Positions 8,407-15,313 of a stretch of 64,000 bases of DNA are shown piece by piece. Position numbers and translations under genes: made by a program. Under the pieces are notes generated by a model that saw only the letters and a list, made by a program, of their open reading frames with translations, searched no databases and had not been told where the DNA came from. Source of the stretch: Chitinophaga pinensis. Its GTDB lineage: Bacteria > Bacteroidota > Bacteroidia > Chitinophagales > Chitinophagaceae. The stretch lies in NCBI GenBank assembly GCA_902167325.1, contig LR632930.1, positions 2,914,001-2,978,000 on the forward strand, written 5' to 3'. Position 1 is the first letter of the stretch, and the number at the start of each line of letters is the position of its first letter.

Positions 8407-9003
8407 CTATCGTTTTATCCACATTTTTAAGAGAAAATCTACTGTAGCATCTACAACCTGATAACTCGGAGGGATTTCGTCTTCCAGGCTATGAAATGTC
8501 ACTACTCTGGTGCCGCTCGGTTTGTTGTCCAGTGCTTTGAACATATACCGTGTATAGTAGTTGTACAGGCTGGTGGAGTATTCCATATCCTGGTCTATTT
8601 GCCCTTCATTAACAATGTTTTCAAAGAATGCATTGTAAAAGTAGAAGTTATCAAAGTCATCAAAATCTATCTGCGTAAAGTTACTGTTGATGAATTCAAC
8701 ATTCAGAGACGCGGTCCGTTCTCTGGCGGCCTGCGCAAAATGATATAACTCTTTTCTTTGCTCCACACCATAAAATATAGCTTCCGGGAACTGATGTGCT
8801 CCTATAAGACAAAATTTACCAACGCCACTACCTATATCAAGAATTCTTTTACCGCTTCCGGAAGCCAGGAATTTGGCGGATTTTCTCGCCACCTCCATCG
8901 GTGTCCAGTGTAGCTTGGATAATTGCTGAATCCTTTCAGGATACAACCAGTCAAATGCCGTATCACTCACATACCACGTTGGGCTGGATGTAATATTTTC
9001 CAT
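8407..9003 (-). CDS. Class I SAM-dependent methyltransferase (copy 2)
   Basis: The 198-residue protein matches copy 1 (5915-6511) from end to end: MENITSSPTWYVSD, motif I ILDIGSGVGKF, YGVEQRKEL and FYFYNAFFEN, ending LLKMWIKR. The ATG at 9003 is chosen because it aligns with the MENT start of copy 1; an in-frame GTG three codons upstream is less likely. Its promoter at 9137-9206 is a near copy of the promoter in front of the GcvH-like/copy-1 operon, so both methyltransferases should respond to the same regulator. The leader is about 125 bases and may contain a small ORF (9022-9102). Substrate unknown. Confidence 0.85.
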   Translation of the reverse strand: MENITSSPTWYVSDTAFDWLYPERIQQLSKLHWTPMEVARKSAKFLASGSGKRILDIGSGVGKFCLIGAHQFPEAIFYGVEQRKELYHFAQAARERTASLNVEFINSNFTQIDFDDFDNFYFYNAFFENIVNEGQIDQDMEYSTSLYNYYTRYMFKALDNKPSGTRVVTFHSLEDEIPPSYQVVDATVDFLLKMWIKR

Positions 9004-9021
9004 GTTTCTCACTGACGATTT

Positions 9022-9102
9022 TTAGAAAGAATTTACTGTTGGTTGGCAGAAAAAGGTTAACCAGTCCTTGTCTTTTTCATACCCGTAGCGCTCTCCGGGC
9101 AT
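9022..9102 (-). CDS. Possible 26-codon leader ORF or gene remnant
   Basis: An ATG at 9102 opens a 26-codon frame (begins MPGERYGYEKDKDW) in the leader of methyltransferase copy 2, stopping 18 bases before its start. Its middle (DKDWLTFF) loosely resembles the C-terminus of the GcvH-like protein (DNGWIFF), which occupies the same position relative to copy 1. It may be a remnant of a second gcvH-like gene, a leader peptide, or chance. Confidence 0.2.
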   Translation of the reverse strand: MPGERYGYEKDKDWLTFFCQPTVNSF

Positions 9103-9136
9103 TTACCTGTTTACAACCAGCGTATTATTTTTGCTG

Positions 9137-9206
9137 CAAAGTTACTGGAAGATTCTTTCGGATAAATTGATACTTTTCAACGGAAATATTGCAAAAAGTC
9201 ACTTTT
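9137..9206 (-). promoter_or_regulatory. FNR-type operator and promoter of methyltransferase copy 2
   Basis: On the minus strand TTGAAAAGTATCAA (complement of 9167-9180) is the same 14-mer as at 5460-5473, and TAACTTTG (complement of 9137-9144) is a -7 element. The distance from box centre to the end of the -7 element is 36.5 bases, identical to the other promoter. The conserved upstream half, AAAAGTGAyTTTTTGCA, may be a second protein site or an UP-like element. Confidence 0.7.
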
Positions 9207-9678
9207 GAATAAGTTAATCGTGGGTGCAATAGCCGGTAATATGGAATGTGATCACGGGTCTCCGAAAAATCGTGTGTACCGGGAGAGACGATAACCGATA
9301 TGTTCGGACGCTGGCCTGAAGAATCATTGTTCCCCAATATTATCAACTTGAATTTATTTTGTGAAAGGCACTTACGTAGCCGTGCCAATTGGGCTTCACG
9401 TGATCTGCATGGTTGTAATTACAATTCGAAAGTATGTACAATCGGAGATCGCAAAAAGGGAAAGGGTACTAGTGTTCCAATTAGCGTCATTTGGGGTCAT
9501 TTGCTCCGTTTTGAAGGAAGTGAAAAGTGCATGCAGAGTGCATGAAAAGTGCTTAGAAACTGCTTGACCTTTGCTTGATACTAGCATGATACCAACTTGA
9601 TCCGGAATTTGACTTGATCCCATACCTGCTTGTAATACTATTAAACTGCAGAAAGTTTGAAAAGTACATTCCTAAATG
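9207..9678. other. Intergenic stretch without a recognisable gene
   Basis: This 470-base AT-rich stretch between the methyltransferase promoter and the tRNA terminator contains only short frames without family features. No tRNA-like, riboswitch-like or repeat structure was recognised by eye. It may be the worn edge of the AT-rich block at 4.7-9.2 kb. Confidence 0.4.
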
Positions 9679-9714
9679 AAAAAGCCTTACAAGTGAAATC
9701 TTGTAAGGCTTTTT
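9679..9714 (-). terminator. Intrinsic terminator of the tRNA-Leu gene
   Basis: A perfect 15-bp inverted repeat (AAAAAGCCTTACAAG at 9679-9693 and its complement at 9700-9714) around a six-base loop abuts the CCA end of the tRNA. The stem itself ends in a U-run on the minus strand, as in a classic intrinsic terminator. Confidence 0.9.
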
Positions 9715-9800
9715 GGTGCCCAGAACTGGATTCGAACCAGCACACCCTTGCGAGCGCTGCGACCTGAACACAGTGCGTCTACCAATTTCGCCATCTGGGC
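9714..9800 (-). tRNA. tRNA-Leu (anticodon CAG)
   Basis: The minus strand folds as a class II tRNA of 87 nt with encoded CCA: acceptor GCCCAGA pairs with TCTGGGC, the D-loop holds TTGGTAGAC, the anticodon stem CTGTG/CGCAG encloses loop TTCAGGT with anticodon CAG, the variable arm is long as in leucine tRNAs, and the T-loop is GGTTCGAATCC. It reads CUG codons. Confidence 0.96.
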
Positions 9801-9824
9801 ATCCCTGGTTTGTGTTCGGGATTG

Positions 9825-9855
9825 CAAAGGTAGATTATTCCCGGAATTTTCCAAA
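9825..9855 (-). promoter_or_regulatory. Promoter of tRNA-Leu
   Basis: On the minus strand a -33 TTTG (complement of 9852-9855) is followed after exactly 19 bases by the -7 element TACCTTTG (complement of 9825-9832), the textbook Bacteroidota arrangement. Transcription should start about 10-15 bases before the mature tRNA end. Confidence 0.75.
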
Positions 9856-9873
9856 TTCTGATGCAAAAAAATA

Positions 9874-10818
9874 TCACACACGGAAACATCCGTAATCATT
9901 TTCGAAAGCTGTTAAATCACACTCCAATGCTGAACGATCCCACTGTGCTGCGTTTGCTGCGGCTTCGTAAGTGCTTTGCAGGAAATCCATCAATGCCTTT
10001 TCCGGATTTGCTGATTGCTGCACGATGCTGTAAGGAAGAATAAATTCCCCCAGCTCTTCACTGAAAAATGCCCCTTCCGGTTTTACGGGATGCGCTGCAA
10101 AACCTTCCGGTGCGGGGTAGGCATAACTGTAAAACGCTGCTTCCGGAAAAGCATCGCTGCCGGGCCAGAAGCCGCAGGAACTCACCTCTTTGGAATAGGC
10201 TTCCTGCATTACGCGGTCGGGCATATTGGGCGCGGAGCCGGTATGCAGGGGCGCATCACGGCCGGAGAAGCGGGTGACCGCCAGATCGAAGGCGCCCCAG
10301 AAGAAATGCACAGGGCTTACCTTACCGGTAAACCGGCTGCGGAAGCGGGTGAATACGGTGTGGATATACACCAGCGCACGCCAGCAATCCACCATGCGCG
10401 CTTCGTCGTAGGAGCGGTGGGAATAGTCATCTTCAAAAGGTACGGCGTCTGCCAGCTCACTCGGCATGGTGAAGATCTCTACGTCGATCTCCAGCTTCTT
10501 CAGTTTCTCGAATACGGCGTTATAAAAATCTGCTACTGCCATGGGGCGCAGCTCGAGTGTTTCCTGGCTGCCGGCGCTTGTTACAATCCGCAAACGATGA
10601 TGAATGAAATCGAAATCGATCTGGAAAAGTCCGCCGGCGTGAGGCATGCTGCCGGTGCTCAGCCCTGTTGGACTAACCATAAGCGTTACATGCCAGGAGT
10701 GGTTGAGCCAGGGCATGGTGCGGAGGCGGATCTTACCGATTACCTGCGTCCACCGGTGTACGGTGGCCAGTGTATCTTTCCAGGCTTTGAAGTCCAGTAC
10801 GGGCCATTTTGTTGCCAT
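9874..10818 (-). CDS. DUF5996 family protein
   Basis: The 314-residue protein starts MATKWPVLDFKAWKDTLATVHRW and contains the family landmarks: IGKIRLRTMPWLNHSWHVTL near residues 28-47, a GGLFQIDFDF segment, PFEDDYSHRSYD near 127-138, SPVHFFWGAFDLAVTRFSGR near 167-186 and the C-terminal YPAPEGF...FILPY. These are typical of DUF5996, a soluble protein family of unknown function found in many bacteria. It is a single gene transcribed towards the tRNA promoter. A very GC-rich hairpin (10878-10910) separates it from the gene upstream. Confidence 0.85.
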   Translation of the reverse strand: MATKWPVLDFKAWKDTLATVHRWTQVIGKIRLRTMPWLNHSWHVTLMVSPTGLSTGSMPHAGGLFQIDFDFIHHRLRIVTSAGSQETLELRPMAVADFYNAVFEKLKKLEIDVEIFTMPSELADAVPFEDDYSHRSYDEARMVDCWRALVYIHTVFTRFRSRFTGKVSPVHFFWGAFDLAVTRFSGRDAPLHTGSAPNMPDRVMQEAYSKEVSSCGFWPGSDAFPEAAFYSYAYPAPEGFAAHPVKPEGAFFSEELGEFILPYSIVQQSANPEKALMDFLQSTYEAAANAAQWDRSALECDLTAFENDYGCFRV

Positions 10819-10877
10819 AGCATTTGCTTTTGATTATAAAAACAATCCTGCTGCGCTTTGGTTGTACCACACATAAA

Positions 10878-10910
10878 CGGCCGCGCCCGGGAAGTTTCCC
10901 GGGGCGGCCG
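10878..10910 (-). terminator. Very GC-rich hairpin after the C25-like protease gene
   Basis: CGGCCGC-G-CCCGGGAA pairs with TTCCCGGGGCGGCCG, a 15-bp stem with one bulged G and a two-base loop. It follows the stop of the minus-strand protease gene by about 30 bases. The U-tract is short, so efficiency is uncertain. Confidence 0.6.
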
Positions 10911-10939
10911 CTGTCGTCTTATACTGAAGGATTACTCCC

Positions 10940-12622
10940 TTACACGGTGAAACGGAAATAGCACCAGCAGCTCCATGCGCAGTAGCGGTCTCCGATCTTG
11001 GCCCGTACCCTCCATCTTCCGGGCTGAGCGCCTACGAAATTGTAGTTGAAGCTGGTACCGGCGATGTTGTGGAACACGGCGAAGTTGCGGAAGCTTTGTG
11101 CGGCCCACTGCCCGGCGTTCACGGCACCGAAAGCATCGATCTCAATGCTGTAAGTAGCACCGGGGATGTTTACGGGCAGCCATTTGAACGTCATGGTGCG
11201 GGGATAGTGGTTGAACACGCTGCCGTCTGCCGGTTCAATGGCACGGGGAATGGCGCCTTTCCACCAGGTGAGCGTGGGATCACCGAGGATGCTCATGCCA
11301 TAAAACCATTGGCGCTCGCCAAGGTCGTGGTCGGTTCCGCGGGCTTTCCACCAGTCTACCATGGCATCGCCAATGCATTTGCCTTTGCCGATAGGGTCGT
11401 AGAAGTCGGCGAAGAAGAGCATGGAACCGGTTTTGGTGCTGCCTACAGCGGTAAGACCGTAATTGGTTTCACCACCTGCTTTATCGAAAATATACCAGCC
11501 GCCCAGGTAATCGTCCTGCGTATAGCGGGCAGTGCTGCAGCAGAAGAGGTTGTAGAAGTGTGCATTCGGGGCGCGGCTGTCACGGAAATAGCTGCGATCG
11601 ATCCATTCTGTGGTGCCCGTTGAAGGGATGTGGAAAGAATGAACGTGCGGAGATGAGTGGGAGCAGAGCTGTACGAAGGAGCGCATTTTGTTCACTTCGT
11701 CTTTGTACAGATCAGCGTCGGTGATGTTGGGGTTGGTGTACTTGGTGATGAAGGATGCGGGCGTCATGAGGTCCATCTCGCAATCGTCGAAGCTGGTCCA
11801 GTCGTCTTCCACATAAGCAAGCGCGGAGCGGCTATGCCCCAGGTTGCCGGTGCGGAATAGGTGGTTGCGGTCGAAGTAATTGTTGAGCAGGGCAGCGTCG
11901 TTACCACCGAGGGTGGGCGTCCACATACGGCCGATCCAGATCTCAGGGGTTACATCGCCACTTACGGCATTGTACTTACCGTCGGCATCAGTATCGCTCC
12001 AGGTGCCGTTGGTATCCATGTAAAAGAGGTCGCAGGGGAACTCGGTGCTGGCGCCGTGGAAATCGTCGCTCATTTCAAACCAGGCCACGGGGATGGCGCC
12101 TACCATTACACAGCCAACCGGACTTTTACTACGGATGTAATTGCGGATGAAGGCCGGCTTGCCGCCGTTCACGACATGCAGGGTAGCCCAGTAGCCGTCG
12201 CGGGCGAGGTCGAGGATGTAGCGGTCTGTCTTCTCTTTGGTAGCGGCATACACGTCTTTATGCACGAGTACGAGTACTTTGCCTTTGGGGAAGCGCAGCC
12301 AGCTGTAGGTGTTGAGGTAACTTTCTGCTGCCGGTGCGGCGGGGCGTGGCTTTTCGTCGATGAGGGGAGCCAGCTCCAAAATGTTCTTGTTGATCTGAAC
12401 GTATTCGGCGAAAGAACTGAGGCGGATCTTATTGGGGTCTCTCAGTTCAAGGTTGCGCACGCTCTGATAGGCCTGCGCCAGTTTGTAATTGCGGCCTACG
12501 GCCTGCATGTTGAACACGGTCCGGTCCTGCAGTACCTGTGTGCGTACGGTAGCGAGGTTGGAAAGGCTCTGTTTTTCTCCGGCGATGGGTCCGCCTTTTT
12601 GGGGTTGCTTTTCGTTGGACAT
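10940..12622 (-). CDS. Gingipain-like C25 family cysteine peptidase, probably cytosolic
   Basis: The 560-residue protein resembles peptidase family C25 (clan CD, caspase-like fold). Landmarks: IWIGRMWTPT at about 220-230, the His box CSHSSPHVHSF at about 318-328 (His about 320) and the Cys box FYNLFCCSTARY at about 357-368 (Cys about 361-362), followed by GSTKTGSM and the FYGMSILGDPTL motif typical of C25. A C-terminal beta-sandwich (about 470-560) resembles the Ig-like domain that follows gingipain catalytic domains. Unlike secreted gingipains it has no signal peptide, no propeptide and no type IX sorting domain: it starts MSNEKQPQKGG at the ATG at 12622. The frame is open from a TTG at 12649, but the ATG is preferred. 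A single gene with its own -7 element at 12655-12662. Confidence 0.75.
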   Translation of the reverse strand: MSNEKQPQKGGPIAGEKQSLSNLATVRTQVLQDRTVFNMQAVGRNYKLAQAYQSVRNLELRDPNKIRLSSFAEYVQINKNILELAPLIDEKPRPAAPAAESYLNTYSWLRFPKGKVLVLVHKDVYAATKEKTDRYILDLARDGYWATLHVVNGGKPAFIRNYIRSKSPVGCVMVGAIPVAWFEMSDDFHGASTEFPCDLFYMDTNGTWSDTDADGKYNAVSGDVTPEIWIGRMWTPTLGGNDAALLNNYFDRNHLFRTGNLGHSRSALAYVEDDWTSFDDCEMDLMTPASFITKYTNPNITDADLYKDEVNKMRSFVQLCSHSSPHVHSFHIPSTGTTEWIDRSYFRDSRAPNAHFYNLFCCSTARYTQDDYLGGWYIFDKAGGETNYGLTAVGSTKTGSMLFFADFYDPIGKGKCIGDAMVDWWKARGTDHDLGERQWFYGMSILGDPTLTWWKGAIPRAIEPADGSVFNHYPRTMTFKWLPVNIPGATYSIEIDAFGAVNAGQWAAQSFRNFAVFHNIAGTSFNYNFVGAQPGRWRVRAKIGDRYCAWSCWCYFRFTV

Positions 12623-12654
12623 CTTCAATGCTTTTTTGAGGTTAAACAACGACC

Positions 12655-12662
12655 CAAAATTA
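12655..12662 (-). promoter_or_regulatory. -7 element of the C25-like protease gene
   Basis: TAATTTTG on the minus strand matches TAnnTTTG and lies about 33 bases before the ATG at 12622. The -33 region is weak. Confidence 0.45.
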
Positions 12663-12746
12663 CATCTGCCTATGTCCTTCGAACAGGTAGCATATACCTG
12701 AAGTTTTGCGTACTTCTACGGCAGTGGTGCTTGCGGAATGTACGGC

Positions 12747-13742
12747 CTACGGCAGTTTCACCTCTTCCCACCAATATGCGGAAGGGAATGGCCGATGCAG
12801 CATGGTGGCTTCTCCTATGCGGGGTGTGGCTACGGGTATACCGTGTTTCTGTGCTTCGGCAACCGTTCGGCGCACAGGCTCATCCCAGGGGTGGAAGGCG
12901 AGGGCGAATTTGGCCCAGTGTACAGGGAGGATGCCTTTAGCGCGGAGATCTTTCGCGGCTTGAACCGCTTCTTCCGGCATCATATGTATAGAGGCCCAGT
13001 CGGTGTTATATTGCCCGGTTTCGAGGATGGCAAGATCGAACGGACCGTACTGATCACCAATGGATTTAAAATGCGGGCCGTACCCGGAATCTCCTCCGAT
13101 ATAGATCTTTTCCTTTTCGGATGCGAGGATGAATGATGACCAGAGGGATTGGTTTCTTTTCACACCACGCCCGGAGAAGTGACGGGCAGGGGCAGAGGTT
13201 AGAGACAGCCCTGCGGGAAGTTGAGCGCTTTCTCCCCAGTCCATTTCCCGGATCTTGTCTTTCGGAAGGCCGTAGCGCACAAGGTCAGCCTTAACGCCAA
13301 GCCCTGTATATACAGCACCCACGCGGTGGCGGAGGCGCTGTATGGTGCGGCCGTCGAGGTGGTCGTAATGGTTGTGGGTGATAATGAGTACGTCAATATC
13401 CGGCATGTCTTCCGGCCCATATACATTCGAACCTGTGAAGGCTTTGGCGAAGATGGGAACGGGGGATGCGTGGTTGCTGAACACGGGATCTACAAGGATG
13501 TTTTGTCCGTTCATGCGGATGAGATAGGAGGAATGGCCGAACCAGGTAACCGAGGTGTCATCGGTTACCTGCTCCTTCAGATTGCGTCGCATGGAAGGCA
13601 GGGGGGCAGGCGGGTATACGCTGCGCGGTTTGCGCATGAATTTGAAGAAGGCTTTTAGCATCGATGAGTCGGGAGACATGAGTACGGTGTGTTCCAGATT
13701 GTGAAAAACACCGTTGCGGTAGTTGGGAGATTTCCATTCCAT
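12747..13742 (-). CDS. Metallo-beta-lactamase-fold hydrolase (UlaG/NAPE-PLD-like)
   Basis: The 331-residue protein has a metallo-beta-lactamase fold: VTWFGHSSYLI near residue 63, the metal motif THNHYDHLDG near 123-132, a third His in SAPARHFSGRG and further ligands in GGDSGYG and HWAKFALAFHPW near the C-terminus. These features match the NAPE-phospholipase-D/UlaG-like branch (hydrolysis of phosphodiester or lactone substrates in a soluble or membrane-facing enzyme). The ATG at 13742 (MEWKSPNYRNGVF) is chosen; upstream ATGs at 13781 or 13886 would run into the opposite promoter and gene. It is divergent from the MmcQ gene. Confidence 0.85.
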   Translation of the reverse strand: MEWKSPNYRNGVFHNLEHTVLMSPDSSMLKAFFKFMRKPRSVYPPAPLPSMRRNLKEQVTDDTSVTWFGHSSYLIRMNGQNILVDPVFSNHASPVPIFAKAFTGSNVYGPEDMPDIDVLIITHNHYDHLDGRTIQRLRHRVGAVYTGLGVKADLVRYGLPKDKIREMDWGESAQLPAGLSLTSAPARHFSGRGVKRNQSLWSSFILASEKEKIYIGGDSGYGPHFKSIGDQYGPFDLAILETGQYNTDWASIHMMPEEAVQAAKDLRAKGILPVHWAKFALAFHPWDEPVRRTVAEAQKHGIPVATPRIGEATMLHRPFPSAYWWEEVKLP

Positions 13743-13821
13743 GACAGCGAATGTACGAAGCAGGCTGAATTGCTGTAGCATGGATGTCGGATTTTTACAA
13801 TCCGGAGGCGGAAGGGTCGCG

Positions 13822-13829
13822 TACATTTG
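13822..13829 (+). promoter_or_regulatory. -7 element of the MmcQ/YjbR gene
   Basis: TACATTTG matches TAnnTTTG and ends four bases before the ATG at 13834, the same spacing as at the GcvH-like gene. The transcript is therefore probably leaderless or nearly so. Confidence 0.6.
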
Positions 13830-13833
13830 TGGT

Positions 13834-14184
13834 ATGATCACAATTGCCACATTCCGGGAACTCTGTTTGTCTATGCCGGAAACCACGGAAGTAAAGCACT
13901 TCGACCGTCAGGCGTTCCGTACCAAACGGAAGATCTTCGCTACCCTGCTGGAGAGTGCCAATACGGCTAATTTCCCGTTCTCGCCCGAAGAGCAGGCCTC
14001 CTGGTGCAAAATAGCTCCTGGGGTGTTTTATCCGGTATCCGGCGGGTGGGGGCTGCAGGGCTGGACCACTGTCGATTTACGGAAAGTAAAGAAAAGCCAG
14101 CTGGCAGATGCCCTGCAGAGCGCCTGGTATCATGCCGCCCCGCCAAAACTGCAGGAGCATTTCCGTTTGCAGAACGGACTATAG
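13834..14184 (+). CDS. MmcQ/YjbR family DNA-binding-like protein
   Basis: The 116-residue protein starts MITIATFRELCLSMPETTEVKHF and contains the family pattern: PETTE at 14-18, a KIFATL strand, CKIAPGVFYPV-GGWG-QGWTTVDL and the C-terminal helix AWYHAAPPKLQE. The MmcQ/YjbR family has a CyaY-like fold; a DNA-binding role has been proposed but is poorly tested. The frame is open from 13723, but the ATG at 13834 matches family starts. The end overlaps the convergent DeoR gene by six bases. Confidence 0.88.
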   Translation: MITIATFRELCLSMPETTEVKHFDRQAFRTKRKIFATLLESANTANFPFSPEEQASWCKIAPGVFYPVSGGWGLQGWTTVDLRKVKKSQLADALQSAWYHAAPPKLQEHFRLQNGL

Positions 14185-14967
14185 TATGGTGAGGTTCTTG
14201 GCGCGGTAAGGCTGTATCTCCGGACTGTCGGCAGGCAGTTCCGTGATAAGGTAATGCACATCCTGAAGGTCTGCTATCTTCATTTTCATGGAAGTGTTGA
14301 GCTTTTCGGCGATGGCGAGGATGGCGATCTTATCCGCCGCTTTGATCATGGCCTTTTTAACCTGTATGGTTTCCCAGTCGGAGTCGGTAAGCCCGTTAGC
14401 CGGGTCTATAGCGTTGGTACCGATGATGCAGAGGTCGGCTTGTATGTTTGAAAGGTATTCGAATACTTCACCGCTCACCGTCATCTGGCTGTAGGCGGAT
14501 ATCTGCCCGCCGATCACGATCGTTTTGATCATGGGTTTATCCAGCAACTCCACGGCAGATAATACGTTAACGGTGATAAAGGTGGCACGCAGGGTGGGGG
14601 GGATCTTTTTAATGAACTCCCGGATGGTGGTGCCGCCACCGATGAGCACGATCATATCATCCTGCAATAATTGCAAAGTTTTTTCGGCTATAATAGCTTT
14701 GTTATTCTGCGCATAGGTTTCTGATTCATGGCCGTAATGATAGGCGATAGACATGGCCCCTCCCTTGATCTTCACAACTTCCCCATCTTCCGCCAGCTCA
14801 TTCACATCCCGGCGGATGGTATCCTCGGACACGTTGATAAGCCCCACCAGGTCGCTGTAAGTGATCCGGGTATGAATATTAACCTGTTTAATGATCAGTT
14901 CCTTTCTGGCCTTTTTGGTCAGGGAAACCGGGGGTAACTGGTCTTGCGATTGAATGTCCATAGTCAT
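14179..14967 (-). CDS. DeoR/GlpR family transcription regulator
   Basis: The 262-residue protein has an N-terminal DeoR winged helix (about 18-75: ELIIKQVNIHTRITYSDLV, then INVSEDTIRRDVNEL) and a C-terminal sugar-phosphate sensor domain of the ISOCOT fold (about 90-250) with IGGGTT near 108, GGQISAYSQMTVSGE and DLCIIGTNAIDPANGLTDSD. Such proteins bind a phosphorylated sugar that releases them from DNA. It is divergent from the SusC/SusD/GH20 operon and separated from it by an array of TTGCA-type repeats (14979-15252), so it is the likely regulator of that operon and of itself. Amino-sugar phosphates are plausible effectors by context. Confidence 0.9.
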   Translation of the reverse strand: MTMDIQSQDQLPPVSLTKKARKELIIKQVNIHTRITYSDLVGLINVSEDTIRRDVNELAEDGEVVKIKGGAMSIAYHYGHESETYAQNNKAIIAEKTLQLLQDDMIVLIGGGTTIREFIKKIPPTLRATFITVNVLSAVELLDKPMIKTIVIGGQISAYSQMTVSGEVFEYLSNIQADLCIIGTNAIDPANGLTDSDWETIQVKKAMIKAADKIAILAIAEKLNTSMKMKIADLQDVHYLITELPADSPEIQPYRAKNLTIL

Positions 14968-14978
14968 CTGAGTTGCGC

Positions 14979-15252
14979 TTGCAAATGAATTTTACTGAAA
15001 ATTCCCTGTTATGCAAAGAATTCCGGTTAAATCACCGGTAAAAATAATAATCTGCCCCATAATTTCGCAATTTTTGAATACAAACTGATGTTTTTGCGTT
15101 AATTTTTTTCCAGTGGCGGAATAGAGATATGTGGTTTGTGTTGATAAACAGTTGCTTGTGTAATTGAGTCAGCGATTCCTGCAAGTCTACTAGATAATTA
15201 TTTGCAATTATTGCTAAAAATACCTGCAAATAATTTGCAAATCTTGCAGGAA
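14979..15252. promoter_or_regulatory. TTTGCAA repeat array, probable DeoR operators
   Basis: The DeoR-SusC intergenic region holds TTCCTGCAAG (15176-15185), TTTGCAA (15201-15207), CCTGCAAA (15223-15230), TTTGCAAA (15234-15241) and CTTGCAGGAA (15243-15252). The outer two form a perfect 10-bp inverted repeat, and neighbouring copies are about 11 or 22 bases apart. A further CTTGCAAAT (14979-14987) lies just upstream of the deoR start. DeoR proteins often use several such sites and looping. No clear -7 element was seen for the susC gene. Confidence 0.55.
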
Positions 15253-15313
15253 TGCGTAATTTGAGTCAAGAATTTTGCATTTATCCGACTTATTTATCAA
15301 CCAAACCACCGAG

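Noticed and set aside
9300..9567. Overlapping short frames in the methyltransferase-tRNA gap
   Set aside because: No family pattern, poor codon pattern and no ribosome site; treated as noncoding.
4600..9800. tRNA-Leu-integrated genomic island
   Set aside because: The AT-rich block ends near the tRNA, but there is no integrase gene and no copy of the tRNA 3' end at the other side of the block.
11861..12940. 359-codon open frame on the plus strand
   Set aside because: It is antisense to the C25-like protease gene and runs into the metallo-hydrolase gene; no domain or signal is recognisable.
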